A DNA stretch of 6,428 nt from JBJXHC01 sp964538485. Lineage in GTDB: Bacteria > Bacteroidota > Ignavibacteria > UBA10030 > UBA6906. Positions 1-5,950 of the stretch are shown here, in pieces. Every line of letters begins with the position of its first letter. Within the stretch, counting starts at the first letter, position 1. The DNA is taken from assembly GCA_964538485.1 (NCBI GenBank), contig CAZIHJ010000145.1, positions 1-6,428 of the forward strand. Direction: 5' to 3'. Below the pieces are notes generated by a model that saw only the letters and a list, made by a program, of their open reading frames with translations, was not told the DNA's origin and did not search any database. Made by a program: the position numbers and the translations under genes.

Positions 1-151
1 AGACATGGTCAATGTCGGAAGAGAAATTTAACTATCGCTCCCTCTCACATGGACCGTATCTTGGCATAATGTTCTAACTGTGAGCGCCATTCCCTTGTTT
101 TTCCTCTCCCCGTCCGCTACATTTGGTTGCGTGAACAACTGACGGAAGCCG
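1..151. other. Leader region upstream of the sensor kinase; no assignable gene
   Basis: No gene can be supported here. Each forward frame closes early: stops fall at 29-31, 67-69 and 75-77, and any of these could end an upstream gene whose body lies outside the window. An in-frame TGA at 140-142 limits how far upstream the kinase can start. A CATAAT at 65-70 resembles a -10 box but has no credible -35 at the right distance. The TTGGCA at 61-66 has no matching -12 or -10 partner. The promoter of the kinase gene is therefore not identified. Confidence 0.4.
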
Positions 152-2020
152 GTGCAACTTCTTATGATTCAGAGTATCCGTTCCAAGATCGTCTGGACAT
201 TCGCCTTGCTCGTGGTGTTGAACCTTGCTGCTGGGTTTTGGTCGATCTATAATTTTTATGTTATGGGAACAACGGTTGCCACCATCCTCAACGAGAATTA
301 CAGGAGTGTGCTCGCCGCGGAAAAGATGGTGCAATCACTTGAGCGGCAGGATAACGCACTGCTTGCGGCGAGTGAGGGAGAAGATGCCTCCGCTGGTGGG
401 GGGTTCAATGAAAACAAGGAGCTGTTTTTCTATTGGTATGAACAGGCCGTTCGGTCGGTTCTTCCGCCATCACAACAGTCGCTTCGCGACTCCATCCAGT
501 TTGCCTACCGGCACTATGCCGTCCTTGCCGATTCCATGGATGCGCGCATTCAGCAAGGTGCGTTTGATGATGCGAAGCACTACTACTATGAAGTGGTCAG
601 GCCGACATCCGACCATTTGCGTGATCTCTGTTTTTCACTCTTTGAGATCAATCAGAATGAAATGTACAAGACACCCGCGCGCACACACGCCATCGCCAAC
701 CAATCCGCCTATGGGACGCTTGTTGCCTCAATCATTACGATGGTGTTGAGCATTATTGCCACCGCATGGTTGTCGAAGGTTGTCATTAAACCTGCCGAAC
801 AACTGACAGACACGGTGAAACAGATCGGCAAGGGGAAACTCGACCTGAAGATCGATGTCCTCTCAAACGACGAAATTGGCCAGTTGAGCCGTGAGTTTAA
901 TAAGATGACCGAGCGGCTGCGACGGTTCGAACAAATGAACATTGAAAAGATCATTGCCGAGAAACGGAAGTCCGATGCCATCGTTGAGAGTATTTCGGAC
1001 GGACTGGTCGTCACCGACGCAGCGATGAACGTTCTCCATATTAACAGTATCGGGGCCGAGCTGTTTGGCGTGAAGGAAGACGAGGCGATAGGTGTTCCGG
1101 CGAGCACGGTCATCCGGGATGAGCGGGTGCTGTCACAGCTCCGCGGACAATCCGGGAACACGCGGACAGAACAATCGCTTGCCATACTCCAGTATGAGCG
1201 TGAAGGAAAACCCCGGTATTACCGGTTAAAGTTCTCGCATATCCATGATGCAGCGGGAAAACAATATGGCGTGGTGACCCTGTTGCAAGATGTAACCCAG
1301 TTTAAGGAGTTGGATCGGATGAAATCGGATTTCATTGCAACCCTCTCCCATGAATTCCGAACCCCCGTTACATCCATCAATATGAGCATTGATCTGCTCA
1401 ATCAGGAAATCCTCGGGCCATTGAATGAGCGACAGCAAGAGTTGGTGAACTCCGCAAAGGAAGATTGTTATCGATTGACAAAGCTTGCGCGTGAACTGTT
1501 GCAGCTCTCCAAACTGGAGTCGGGGAGAGTGCAGACCCGCAACGAAGAACTGAATATCAAATCGGTTGTGGATTTCTCGCTGCGTCCGCTCTTGCTCCAA
1601 TTTCAGGAAAAGAATGTCGCCTTGTCAAACGAAGTCCCGGTTGGTCTTCCTGTAATAGTTGCGGACGAACAACAGATATCGTGGGTGATCAGCAATCTGG
1701 CAACCAACGCACTAAAGTACACCGACCCGGGCGGTCGGGTACGTATCAGCGCCCGCCAGGATGGGAGCAACCTCTTACTTGAAGTGGAAGACACCGGTCA
1801 GGGCATAGCGCGGGAACACCTCGCGAGTATTTTTGATAAGTTCGTCCAGGTGAAGCAATCGACGGATGCCACGCCGGGCAGCGTCGGGCTTGGTCTTGCC
1901 ATCGCCAAGGAAATCGTCGAGGCCTACGGCGGGAGGATATGGGTGGACAGTCAGGTTGGCAAGGGAAGTACCTTCTCGTTTCTTCTCCCCATCAGTTACG
2001 TCCCGGCCCCGCATGTCTGA
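152..2020 (+). CDS. Membrane sensor histidine kinase (HAMP-PAS-HisKA-HATPase)
   Basis: This is an inner-membrane sensor kinase that should autophosphorylate on His and pass the phosphate to the regulator encoded next. Of 622 residues, TM1 is about 13-35, an extracytoplasmic sensing region of about 150 residues follows (helical, 4-helix-bundle-like), and TM2 is about 188-211. Then come HAMP (about 207-262), PAS (about 275-385), HisKA with SHEFRTP and phospho-acceptor His400, and the ATPase domain with N box N515-LATN519, G1 box D547-TGQG and G2 box G579-LGL. All key catalytic residues are present. The start is GTG 152, whose GGAAG (144-148) is rather close; ATG 164 is a plausible alternative giving 618 residues, with a somewhat long spacer. 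The layout recalls KinB-type kinases that partner NtrC-family regulators. The signal sensed is unknown. Confidence 0.93.
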   Translation: MQLLMIQSIRSKIVWTFALLVVLNLAAGFWSIYNFYVMGTTVATILNENYRSVLAAEKMVQSLERQDNALLAASEGEDASAGGGFNENKELFFYWYEQAVRSVLPPSQQSLRDSIQFAYRHYAVLADSMDARIQQGAFDDAKHYYYEVVRPTSDHLRDLCFSLFEINQNEMYKTPARTHAIANQSAYGTLVASIITMVLSIIATAWLSKVVIKPAEQLTDTVKQIGKGKLDLKIDVLSNDEIGQLSREFNKMTERLRRFEQMNIEKIIAEKRKSDAIVESISDGLVVTDAAMNVLHINSIGAELFGVKEDEAIGVPASTVIRDERVLSQLRGQSGNTRTEQSLAILQYEREGKPRYYRLKFSHIHDAAGKQYGVVTLLQDVTQFKELDRMKSDFIATLSHEFRTPVTSINMSIDLLNQEILGPLNERQQELVNSAKEDCYRLTKLARELLQLSKLESGRVQTRNEELNIKSVVDFSLRPLLLQFQEKNVALSNEVPVGLPVIVADEQQISWVISNLATNALKYTDPGGRVRISARQDGSNLLLEVEDTGQGIAREHLASIFDKFVQVKQSTDATPGSVGLGLAIAKEIVEAYGGRIWVDSQVGKGSTFSFLLPISYVPAPHV

Positions 2021-3338
2021 ATTCATCTCACCGAAAGCAACGGTTCTGCTCGTTGATGATGAGCCGAACATCCTGAAAACTGTGACGATCGGCCTGGAGT
2101 CTGCAGGGTTTTCCGTAACGGCATTCCATTCTCCGCTGGAGGCGGTCGAGGCGCTGCGCGAACGGAGTTTCGACATGGCGTTCATTGACTTGAAGATGCA
2201 ACCCATCGATGGAATGCAGGTGTTGCAGGAAGCGCGAAAGCTCTCACCGGAAACCACCGTGGTGTTGATGACCGCTCATGGTACTATTGACTCTGCCGTT
2301 GACGCGATCAAGAAGGGTGCGTTCGATTATCTTCAGAAACCGTTCGAGTATTCCGAACTTCGCCATGTTGCCGAGCGGGTGTATGAGCACCATGTGTTGC
2401 AAAAGGAAGTACGGATGTTGCGCGAGGAATTGCGCAAACGCAGCGGTCCGGGAGAAATTATCACACGGAACGCTGTCGTTCTCGGTGTGATCGACCTTGC
2501 AGCAAAGGTTGCAGCGAGTGCGATCAGCGTTTTGATTGAAGGTGAGAGTGGGACCGGGAAGGAACTCGTTGCTCATCTGATTCACGAGAAGAGTCCGCGG
2601 GCGCAAAAACCATTTCTCCAGGTAAACTGCGCGGCGCTTGCGGAGACGTTGCTGGAGGGTGAGCTTTTTGGTCACGTCAAGGGTGCTTTCACGGGGGCGG
2701 TGAAAGACCGTCAGGGCCGTTTCGATGCAGCGGATGGCGGGACGATCTTTCTTGACGAAATTGGCGAGATCCCATCCTCAACGCAGGTAAAGCTGTTGCG
2801 GTTTTTGCAAAGCAAGGAGTTCGAGCGTGTCGGCGAAAGCGTGACGCACAAGGTTGACGTGCGCGTTATCGCGGCAACCAATCGTAATCTCGAAGACGCG
2901 GTGAAGTCCGGAGCTTTTCGCGAAGACCTCTTCTACCGACTCAACGCTGTGCGATTGAAACTTCCCCCGCTGCGTGAACGTGTCGAGGATATTCCGCTGC
3001 TGGTTCAGCACTTTCTGAAGAAGTTTGACAGCACAGTGGAATTGTCGGATGAAGCGATGGTTGCTGTGAAGCGCTATCCGTGGAAGGGGAATGTGCGTGA
3101 GTTGGAGAACGTAATCGAACGAGCGGTGCTCTTGTCGCACGGTGAAACGGTTCAATTGCATCACCTCCCCGAGGAGTTTCAATCGACCGGTGTCTCCACA
3201 ACTCTTGCCCTTGAGGAAGTGGAACGCCAGCACATCATCAAAGTTCTCCGCGTAGCAAAGGACCTGGAGGAAGCGGCGTCTCTTCTCGGGATTGACCCGG
3301 CAACGTTGTGGCGAAAGCGCAAAAAATTCGGCCTTTAA
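2013..3338 (+). CDS. NtrC-family sigma-54-dependent response regulator
   Basis: This 441-residue transcription activator is expected to be phosphorylated by the upstream kinase and to remodel sigma-54 RNA polymerase by ATP hydrolysis. The receiver domain (about 9-120) has acidic D15/D16, phospho-acceptor D59, T87 and K109. A linker helix leads to the AAA+ domain with Walker A GESGTGKE (177-184), the sigma-54-contacting GAFTGA loop (224-229), Walker B D248/E249, arginine-finger candidates R303 and R309, and sensor II in WKGNVREL (357-364). A Fis-type helix-turn-helix ends the protein (about 400-441, LLGIDPATLWRKRKK). The start is ATG 2013, because the receiver begins at once. The reading frame is open upstream to 1866, but that part merely overlies the kinase. 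The ATGTCTGA overlap with the kinase implies translational coupling. DNA targets are unknown; AlgB is the nearest named architecture I recall. Confidence 0.95.
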   Translation: MSEFISPKATVLLVDDEPNILKTVTIGLESAGFSVTAFHSPLEAVEALRERSFDMAFIDLKMQPIDGMQVLQEARKLSPETTVVLMTAHGTIDSAVDAIKKGAFDYLQKPFEYSELRHVAERVYEHHVLQKEVRMLREELRKRSGPGEIITRNAVVLGVIDLAAKVAASAISVLIEGESGTGKELVAHLIHEKSPRAQKPFLQVNCAALAETLLEGELFGHVKGAFTGAVKDRQGRFDAADGGTIFLDEIGEIPSSTQVKLLRFLQSKEFERVGESVTHKVDVRVIAATNRNLEDAVKSGAFREDLFYRLNAVRLKLPPLRERVEDIPLLVQHFLKKFDSTVELSDEAMVAVKRYPWKGNVRELENVIERAVLLSHGETVQLHHLPEEFQSTGVSTTLALEEVERQHIIKVLRVAKDLEEAASLLGIDPATLWRKRKKFGL

Positions 3339-3367
3339 GGCCGCGTTGTAGACAACGGCGCCATTTT
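3329..3367 (+). terminator. Possible terminator: two adjacent hairpins at the regulator stop
   Basis: CGGCCTT-T-AAGGCCG (3329-3343) is a perfect dyad containing the TAA stop codon. CGTTGT-AG-ACAACG (3344-3357) follows immediately. A T-rich stretch (ATTTTCC and on) begins at 3363, and AAAAT/ATTTT could close an outer stem around both. The loops are very short as drawn and the T-tract is displaced from the second hairpin, so intrinsic termination is only a possibility. Confidence 0.35.
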
Positions 3368-3372
3368 CCTTC

Positions 3373-3401
3373 TTGCATTTTGCAACACCGGTTAATATAT
3401 T
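3373..3401 (+). promoter_or_regulatory. Candidate promoter TTGCAT-N17-TATATT
   Basis: TTGCAT (3373-3378), a 17-base spacer and TATATT (3396-3401) fit a sigma-70-type promoter. Read as a Bacteroidota-type promoter the match is TTG-N20-TATATTG. It sits just after the possible terminator and would give a 5' leader of about 270 bases ahead of the STAS gene. The -35 box is also the left arm of a TTGCA-TTT-TGCAA dyad (3373-3385), so a regulator could bind over it. This is pattern matching only. Confidence 0.35.
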
Positions 3402-3450
3402 GAGTGCCAAGAAGTTCGCCCACCCCTTCTTCTTTTTCGTATTTCATATC

Positions 3451-3463
3451 GTGCAAAGTGCAA
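3451..3463 (+). repeat. Heptamer-spaced direct repeat GTGCAAAGTGCAA
   Basis: GTGCAA occurs at 3451-3456 and again at 3458-3463, one helical side apart only in part (7-base period). The same core TGCAA/TTGCA also forms the dyad at 3373-3385. This could be a set of protein-binding sites or chance in a T/A-rich leader. Confidence 0.2.
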
Positions 3464-3552
3464 GGTACCCCCGCTGGTCTGCTGACGGGATTGGTTTTGG
3501 TGGGAACGCATAACTCTTGACACATCAATGTCTGACCTGTTCCCGGCCTGTG

Positions 3553-3567
3553 TGGCATCGGCTTTGT
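3553..3567 (+). promoter_or_regulatory. Candidate sigma-54 (-24/-12) promoter, imperfect
   Basis: TGGCAT (3553-3558), five bases, then TTGT (3564-3567) matches the sigma-54 consensus TGGCAC-N5-TTGC, with the GG at 3554-3555 and the -12 element at the canonical distance. The last base of the -12 GC is T instead of C, which would be expected to weaken it. It is 113 bases upstream of the STAS start and about 215 bases downstream of a sigma-54 activator gene, which raises its plausibility. It could still be coincidence. Confidence 0.25.
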
Positions 3568-3621
3568 GTGGTGAATATGTGGTTGTTGCTCCCGGGTGCG
3601 GTCGCCCGACATGTACTCTCC

Positions 3622-3638
3622 TTGCACACGTTGTGTAA
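3622..3638 (+). promoter_or_regulatory. Operator-like 17-base dyad
   Basis: TTGCACA-CGT-TGTGTAA has 7-base arms that pair apart from one G/T position. It overlaps the -35 box of the promoter candidate directly upstream of the STAS gene, the position expected for a repressor or a proximal activator. No binding protein can be named from the sequence. Confidence 0.3.
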
Positions 3639-3658
3639 AGTCAATTCACAAATACTAT
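3631..3658 (+). promoter_or_regulatory. Candidate promoter of the STAS gene, TTGTGT-N16-TACTAT
   Basis: TTGTGT (3631-3636), a 16-base spacer and TACTAT (3653-3658) give a moderate sigma-70-type match. Transcription would begin around 3665, shortly before the GGAG ribosome site at 3672-3675. It would drive the STAS gene and possibly the TonB cluster beyond it. Confidence 0.35.
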
Positions 3659-3680
3659 CGTTCAGATCTTCGGAGAAACA

Positions 3681-4028
3681 ATGTCAATCAAAACCACAAC
3701 ACTTCAGAGCGGGAAGATTGGTGTCATCGAAGTGAAGGGATCGCTGGTTGGTGGGGAAGAAACCGACGAGCTCCGGAATGCAGTTGCTGATTTTGTCGAG
3801 CAGGGAAACAAGAAACTCGTTATCGATCTCGGCAAAGTCACGTACCTGAACAGCACAGCAATAGGCGTGCTCGTCTCGGCACACACCACGTACTCGCGCA
3901 ACAAGGGCCAGGTAAAGCTCTGCGGCATCAATAACAACATCAATAACATCTTCGTGATCACCAAGTTAATGATGGTGCTGGATGTTGTTGAGACACGTGA
4001 CGATGCTGTCAAAGCGTTCACCGAGTAG
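3681..4028 (+). CDS. STAS-domain protein, anti-sigma-factor antagonist type
   Basis: This 115-residue protein is a single STAS domain, the fold of SpoIIAA/RsbV-type anti-sigma-factor antagonists. Those proteins switch partners with an anti-sigma kinase depending on phosphorylation of one Ser. Here the signature reads DLGKVTYLNSTAIGVLV (49-65); S58 sits where the phospho-Ser normally is, but the preceding Asp of the usual DS(S/T) motif is Asn57. There is a clear ribosome site, GGAG at 3672-3675, five bases before ATG. No anti-sigma kinase (RsbW/SpoIIAB-type) or phosphatase gene lies in the window, so the partner is unknown. It may act in general stress signalling or in cell-envelope control. 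The TonB cluster starts 72 bases downstream, and co-transcription is possible. Confidence 0.88.
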   Translation: MSIKTTTLQSGKIGVIEVKGSLVGGEETDELRNAVADFVEQGNKKLVIDLGKVTYLNSTAIGVLVSAHTTYSRNKGQVKLCGINNNINNIFVITKLMMVLDVVETRDDAVKAFTE

Positions 4029-4100
4029 TCGGTCCGGTCATACAGGCCAGCAAGAATTTCAGTCAATCCATACACTCTCCATTAACAAAGGAGTTCATCA

Positions 4101-4883
4101 ATGAAACAATCCGTCTTTCTTGGGGCGGTAATCGTCATTACCCTCGCTGTTGCGCTCATCATTCATTTTGTCATTCTCGGTGATCCCGGAAATTTCAAAG
4201 ATGGAGAAACGCGCCATGTACCGAACAACCTGATGGGTACGGTGTACACCGGCGGTATCATCGTTCCGATACTTATTACTCTCACATTGATGAACCTCAC
4301 GCTCGTATTTGAACGAACATTTTCCCTGCGCAAGGCAAACGGTCGCGGTCCGATCACCACGTTCCTGAAAAACGTCCAAAAGGCGTTAATGGAAGGCAAG
4401 GTGGATGACGCGATCAAGGCGTGTGATGCGCAACGCGGCTCGGCTGCGAACATCATCCGGACGGGGTTGGAACGCTACAAAGACATCGTGAACGACAAAA
4501 AACTTGATGCCGAGAAGAAGATGGCCGAAACCAAACGCGCCATTGAGGAAGCAACAAGTCTTGAAACACCGTTGCTCGAACGTAACCTGATTGCCCTCTC
4601 CACCATAGCATCAGTGGCAACAATGTTCGGCTTGCTGGGCACGGTTATCGGAATGATCCGTGCGTTTACCGCTCTTGCCGCCGCCGGGGGCGCGCCCGAC
4701 GCCATCCAGCTTTCCATTGGTATTTCGGAAGCGTTGATCAATACTGCTCTCGGATTGCTTGCGGCCATCCTGGGTATTATCGCGTACAACTTCTTTGTCA
4801 CCAAGGTTGATAACTTCACCTATATGATTGACGAAGCCAGTTACAACGTCGTTGAAATTCTCAGCACGAAAACCACCGACTAA
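4101..4883 (+). CDS. exbB: ExbB/TolQ/MotA-family proton channel subunit
   Basis: This inner-membrane protein should form, with ExbD, the proton-driven motor that energises TonB. Of its 260 residues, four hydrophobic segments are visible: about 5-26, 45-70, 164-192 and 206-232. A cytoplasmic stretch of roughly 90 residues lies between the second and third. Family hallmarks are FGLLGTVIGMIRAF (176-189, with T181) and GISEALINTALGLLAAI (207-223, with E210 and T215), matching the channel-lining Thr and conserved Glu of ExbB. Classical E. coli ExbB has three membrane helices, so the first segment here is extra, as is common in FCB-group members. The AAAGGAG at 4087-4093 sits 7 bases before ATG. 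ExbD follows after 11 bases. TolQ is the alternative, but the TonB-like gene downstream favours ExbB. Confidence 0.92.
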   Translation: MKQSVFLGAVIVITLAVALIIHFVILGDPGNFKDGETRHVPNNLMGTVYTGGIIVPILITLTLMNLTLVFERTFSLRKANGRGPITTFLKNVQKALMEGKVDDAIKACDAQRGSAANIIRTGLERYKDIVNDKKLDAEKKMAETKRAIEEATSLETPLLERNLIALSTIASVATMFGLLGTVIGMIRAFTALAAAGGAPDAIQLSIGISEALINTALGLLAAILGIIAYNFFVTKVDNFTYMIDEASYNVVEILSTKTTD

Positions 4884-4894
4884 GCGAGCTCCCC

Positions 4895-5405
4895 ATGCCG
4901 AAATTCAAACCCAAAAGACAAGGTGTGTTGATCGACATGACGCCATTGGTGGACGTTGCATTTCTCCTGCTGACGTTTTTCATGTTGACAACTCAATTCA
5001 AGCCGCCGGAAGAAGTGCAAATCGAACTTCCGTCTTCGAACTCGGTTTTCAAATTGCCGGAATCCGACGTTCTGACCATCACATTGAGCAAGGATAGCCG
5101 TATCTTTATTGGAGTGGATTCGCAACGATTGCGCCGGCGACTTTTTGGTGCCGAGAACGAGCTGAAGGGAAGTGTTGAGGTCCCCAAGGAGCGTCTCGCT
5201 GATATGTTGATCCAGGCACGCACGGCCAACCCGAAGCTTCGTACGGTCATCAAAGGCGACAAAGGCTCGGAATACGGAGTGGCGGAGGATNNNNNNNNNN
5301 CCCACCGGCAACCTCGACGCGAAGCCGGCCGCCGATGTGATGAACATCCTGCAAAAAACAAAGATCACCCGATTTAACCTCGTAACGAACATGGAACAAA
5401 ACTAG
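4895..5405 (+). CDS. exbD: ExbD-family subunit 1, interrupted by an assembly gap
   Basis: ExbD/TolR-type partner of ExbB: a short cytoplasmic N-terminus, one membrane helix (about 16-36) and a periplasmic domain. The helix carries IDMTPLVDVAFLLLTFFML (13-31), with the proton-relay Asp20. The reading frame is clean to D132 (5290), then meets 10 N and a GC-rich piece. After 5336 another frame continues as VMNILQKTKITRFNLVTNMEQN to a TAG at 5403-5405, a proper ExbD ending. Deleting 5291-5336 yields about 154 residues and gives 14 residues between the Tyr and ITRF, exactly as in the next ExbD. The uncorrected frame would stop early, near 5377, with nonsense after the gap. Only a weak GAG precedes the ATG, so coupling to exbB is likely. 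Confidence 0.9.
5291..5300. other. Assembly gap (10 N)
   Basis: Ten unknown bases lie inside the first exbD. The flat length of 10 looks like a scaffolder's placeholder rather than a measured distance. The reading frame changes across it by one, so the true distance is not 10 unless the flanking bases are also wrong. Confidence 0.98.
5301..5336 (+). other. GC-rich stretch out of place within exbD, probably spurious
   Basis: 26 of the 33 bases at 5301-5333 are G or C, far above the neighbours. In the frame of the following ExbD tail they read PTGNLDAKPAA, which resembles the post-Walker-B phrase (DEPTGNLD) of ABC-transporter ATPases and has no counterpart in ExbD. A GAT codon ends both the pre-gap sequence (5288-5290) and this piece (5334-5336), so joining at GAT removes it cleanly. 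It is probably a contig-end error. Confidence 0.65.
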
Positions 5406-5427
5406 GCCGAGAGGAGGTTTACCTAAT

Positions 5428-5928
5428 ATGTCAGGTGGCGGAGGTGGTGCGCCAGAACCCCGTAAACACGGCAAGGGGAAAAAGCGCAAGAAAAGCAGAA
5501 GATTGGGAGTGAGGATTGATATGACTCCTCTTGTGGACGTTGCATTTCTGTTGCTCACATTTTTCATGTTGACGACATCGATGTCGCGACCGCAGACGAT
5601 GGAAATTAATCTTCCCCCGGAAGAGGTGAAGATCGAAATCGCCGAATCCAATCTCCTTACGATTCGTGTGAACTCCAAGGAGCAGATATTCTGGAGTGTG
5701 GGAATCGAAGCTCCTGCGAAGATTGAATTCAGCGCGCTGAGGGAATTTCTGCGCCTGCGGTCGGAACAGAATCCCAAACTGGTCACGTTGGTTAAGGTGG
5801 ATCGGGAAGCAAAGTATAGCACCATGGTAAACATGATGGACGAGTTGAATCTCGCCAACATCACCCGGTTCAGTCTTGCACCGATGCTTGATTCGGATAA
5901 GGAATTGCTTTCAAAGGTTCAGTCATAG
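5428..5928 (+). CDS. exbD: ExbD-family subunit 2
   Basis: This second ExbD/TolR-type protein has 166 residues. An unusual N-terminus (a run of five Gly, then a Lys/Arg-rich stretch at 12-25) precedes the single membrane helix IDMTPLVDVAFLLLTFFML (30-48, proton-relay Asp37). That segment is identical in protein sequence to the first ExbD. The periplasmic domain ends with the family-like YSTMVNMMDELNLANITRF. It probably assembles with ExbB and the other ExbD, possibly as a mixed dimer or in a specialised role as in clusters with two exbD genes. The basic stretch fits a cytoplasmic N-terminus by the positive-inside rule. A strong ribosome site, GAGGAGG (5411-5417), lies 10 bases before the ATG, 22 bases after the first exbD stop. 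Confidence 0.93.
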   Translation: MSGGGGGAPEPRKHGKGKKRKKSRRLGVRIDMTPLVDVAFLLLTFFMLTTSMSRPQTMEINLPPEEVKIEIAESNLLTIRVNSKEQIFWSVGIEAPAKIEFSALREFLRLRSEQNPKLVTLVKVDREAKYSTMVNMMDELNLANITRFSLAPMLDSDKELLSKVQS

Positions 5929-5950
5929 TTCAGAATGAAGGAGAAACGCC

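Larger units (their letters stand above)
3339..3680 (+). other. 342-base intergenic regulatory region
   Basis: No coding gene is credible here; short open frames lack a ribosome site and have unnatural composition (Cys- and Trp-rich). The stretch lies between the two-component pair and the STAS gene. It holds several short signals listed separately: hairpins at the start, a sigma-70-like promoter near 3373-3401, TGCAA repeats, a sigma-54-like element near 3553, and a dyad plus promoter candidate just before the STAS gene. I looked for riboswitch or tRNA patterns and recognised none. Confidence 0.5.

Noticed and set aside
61..76. TTGGCA as part of a sigma-54 promoter for the kinase
   Set aside because: The -12 position reads TTCTAA with no GC at the required distance.
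709..1185. Antisense frame of 158 residues opposite the kinase HAMP/PAS region
   Set aside because: Ser-rich shadow of a clear gene, with no ribosome site or domain.
1866..2012. Longer N-terminus for the response regulator
   Set aside because: The frame is open back to 1866, but this part lies wholly within the kinase ATPase domain and reads as low-complexity Arg/Pro sequence. The receiver domain begins right after ATG 2013.
2778..3410. Antisense frame of 210 residues opposite the response regulator
   Set aside because: It lies opposite conserved AAA+ coding sequence, has no recognisable domain, and is a by-product of codon composition.
3517..3522. Perfect TTGACA as a -35 box
   Set aside because: Nothing resembling a -10 box lies 15-19 bases downstream; that region is GC-rich.
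3517..3790. Short + strand open frames upstream of the STAS gene
   Set aside because: Cys- and Trp-rich translations, no ribosome site, and overlap with the STAS gene in another frame.
4029..4100. Terminator or separate promoter between the STAS gene and exbB
   Set aside because: Only a weak GGTC/GGCC pairing without a T-tract and no paired -35/-10 boxes; just the exbB ribosome site is clear.
5291..5377. Genuine alternative ExbD C-terminus ending near 5377
   Set aside because: The translation after the gap in that frame is Arg/His-rich and unlike ExbD, whereas the other frame gives a family-typical ending.
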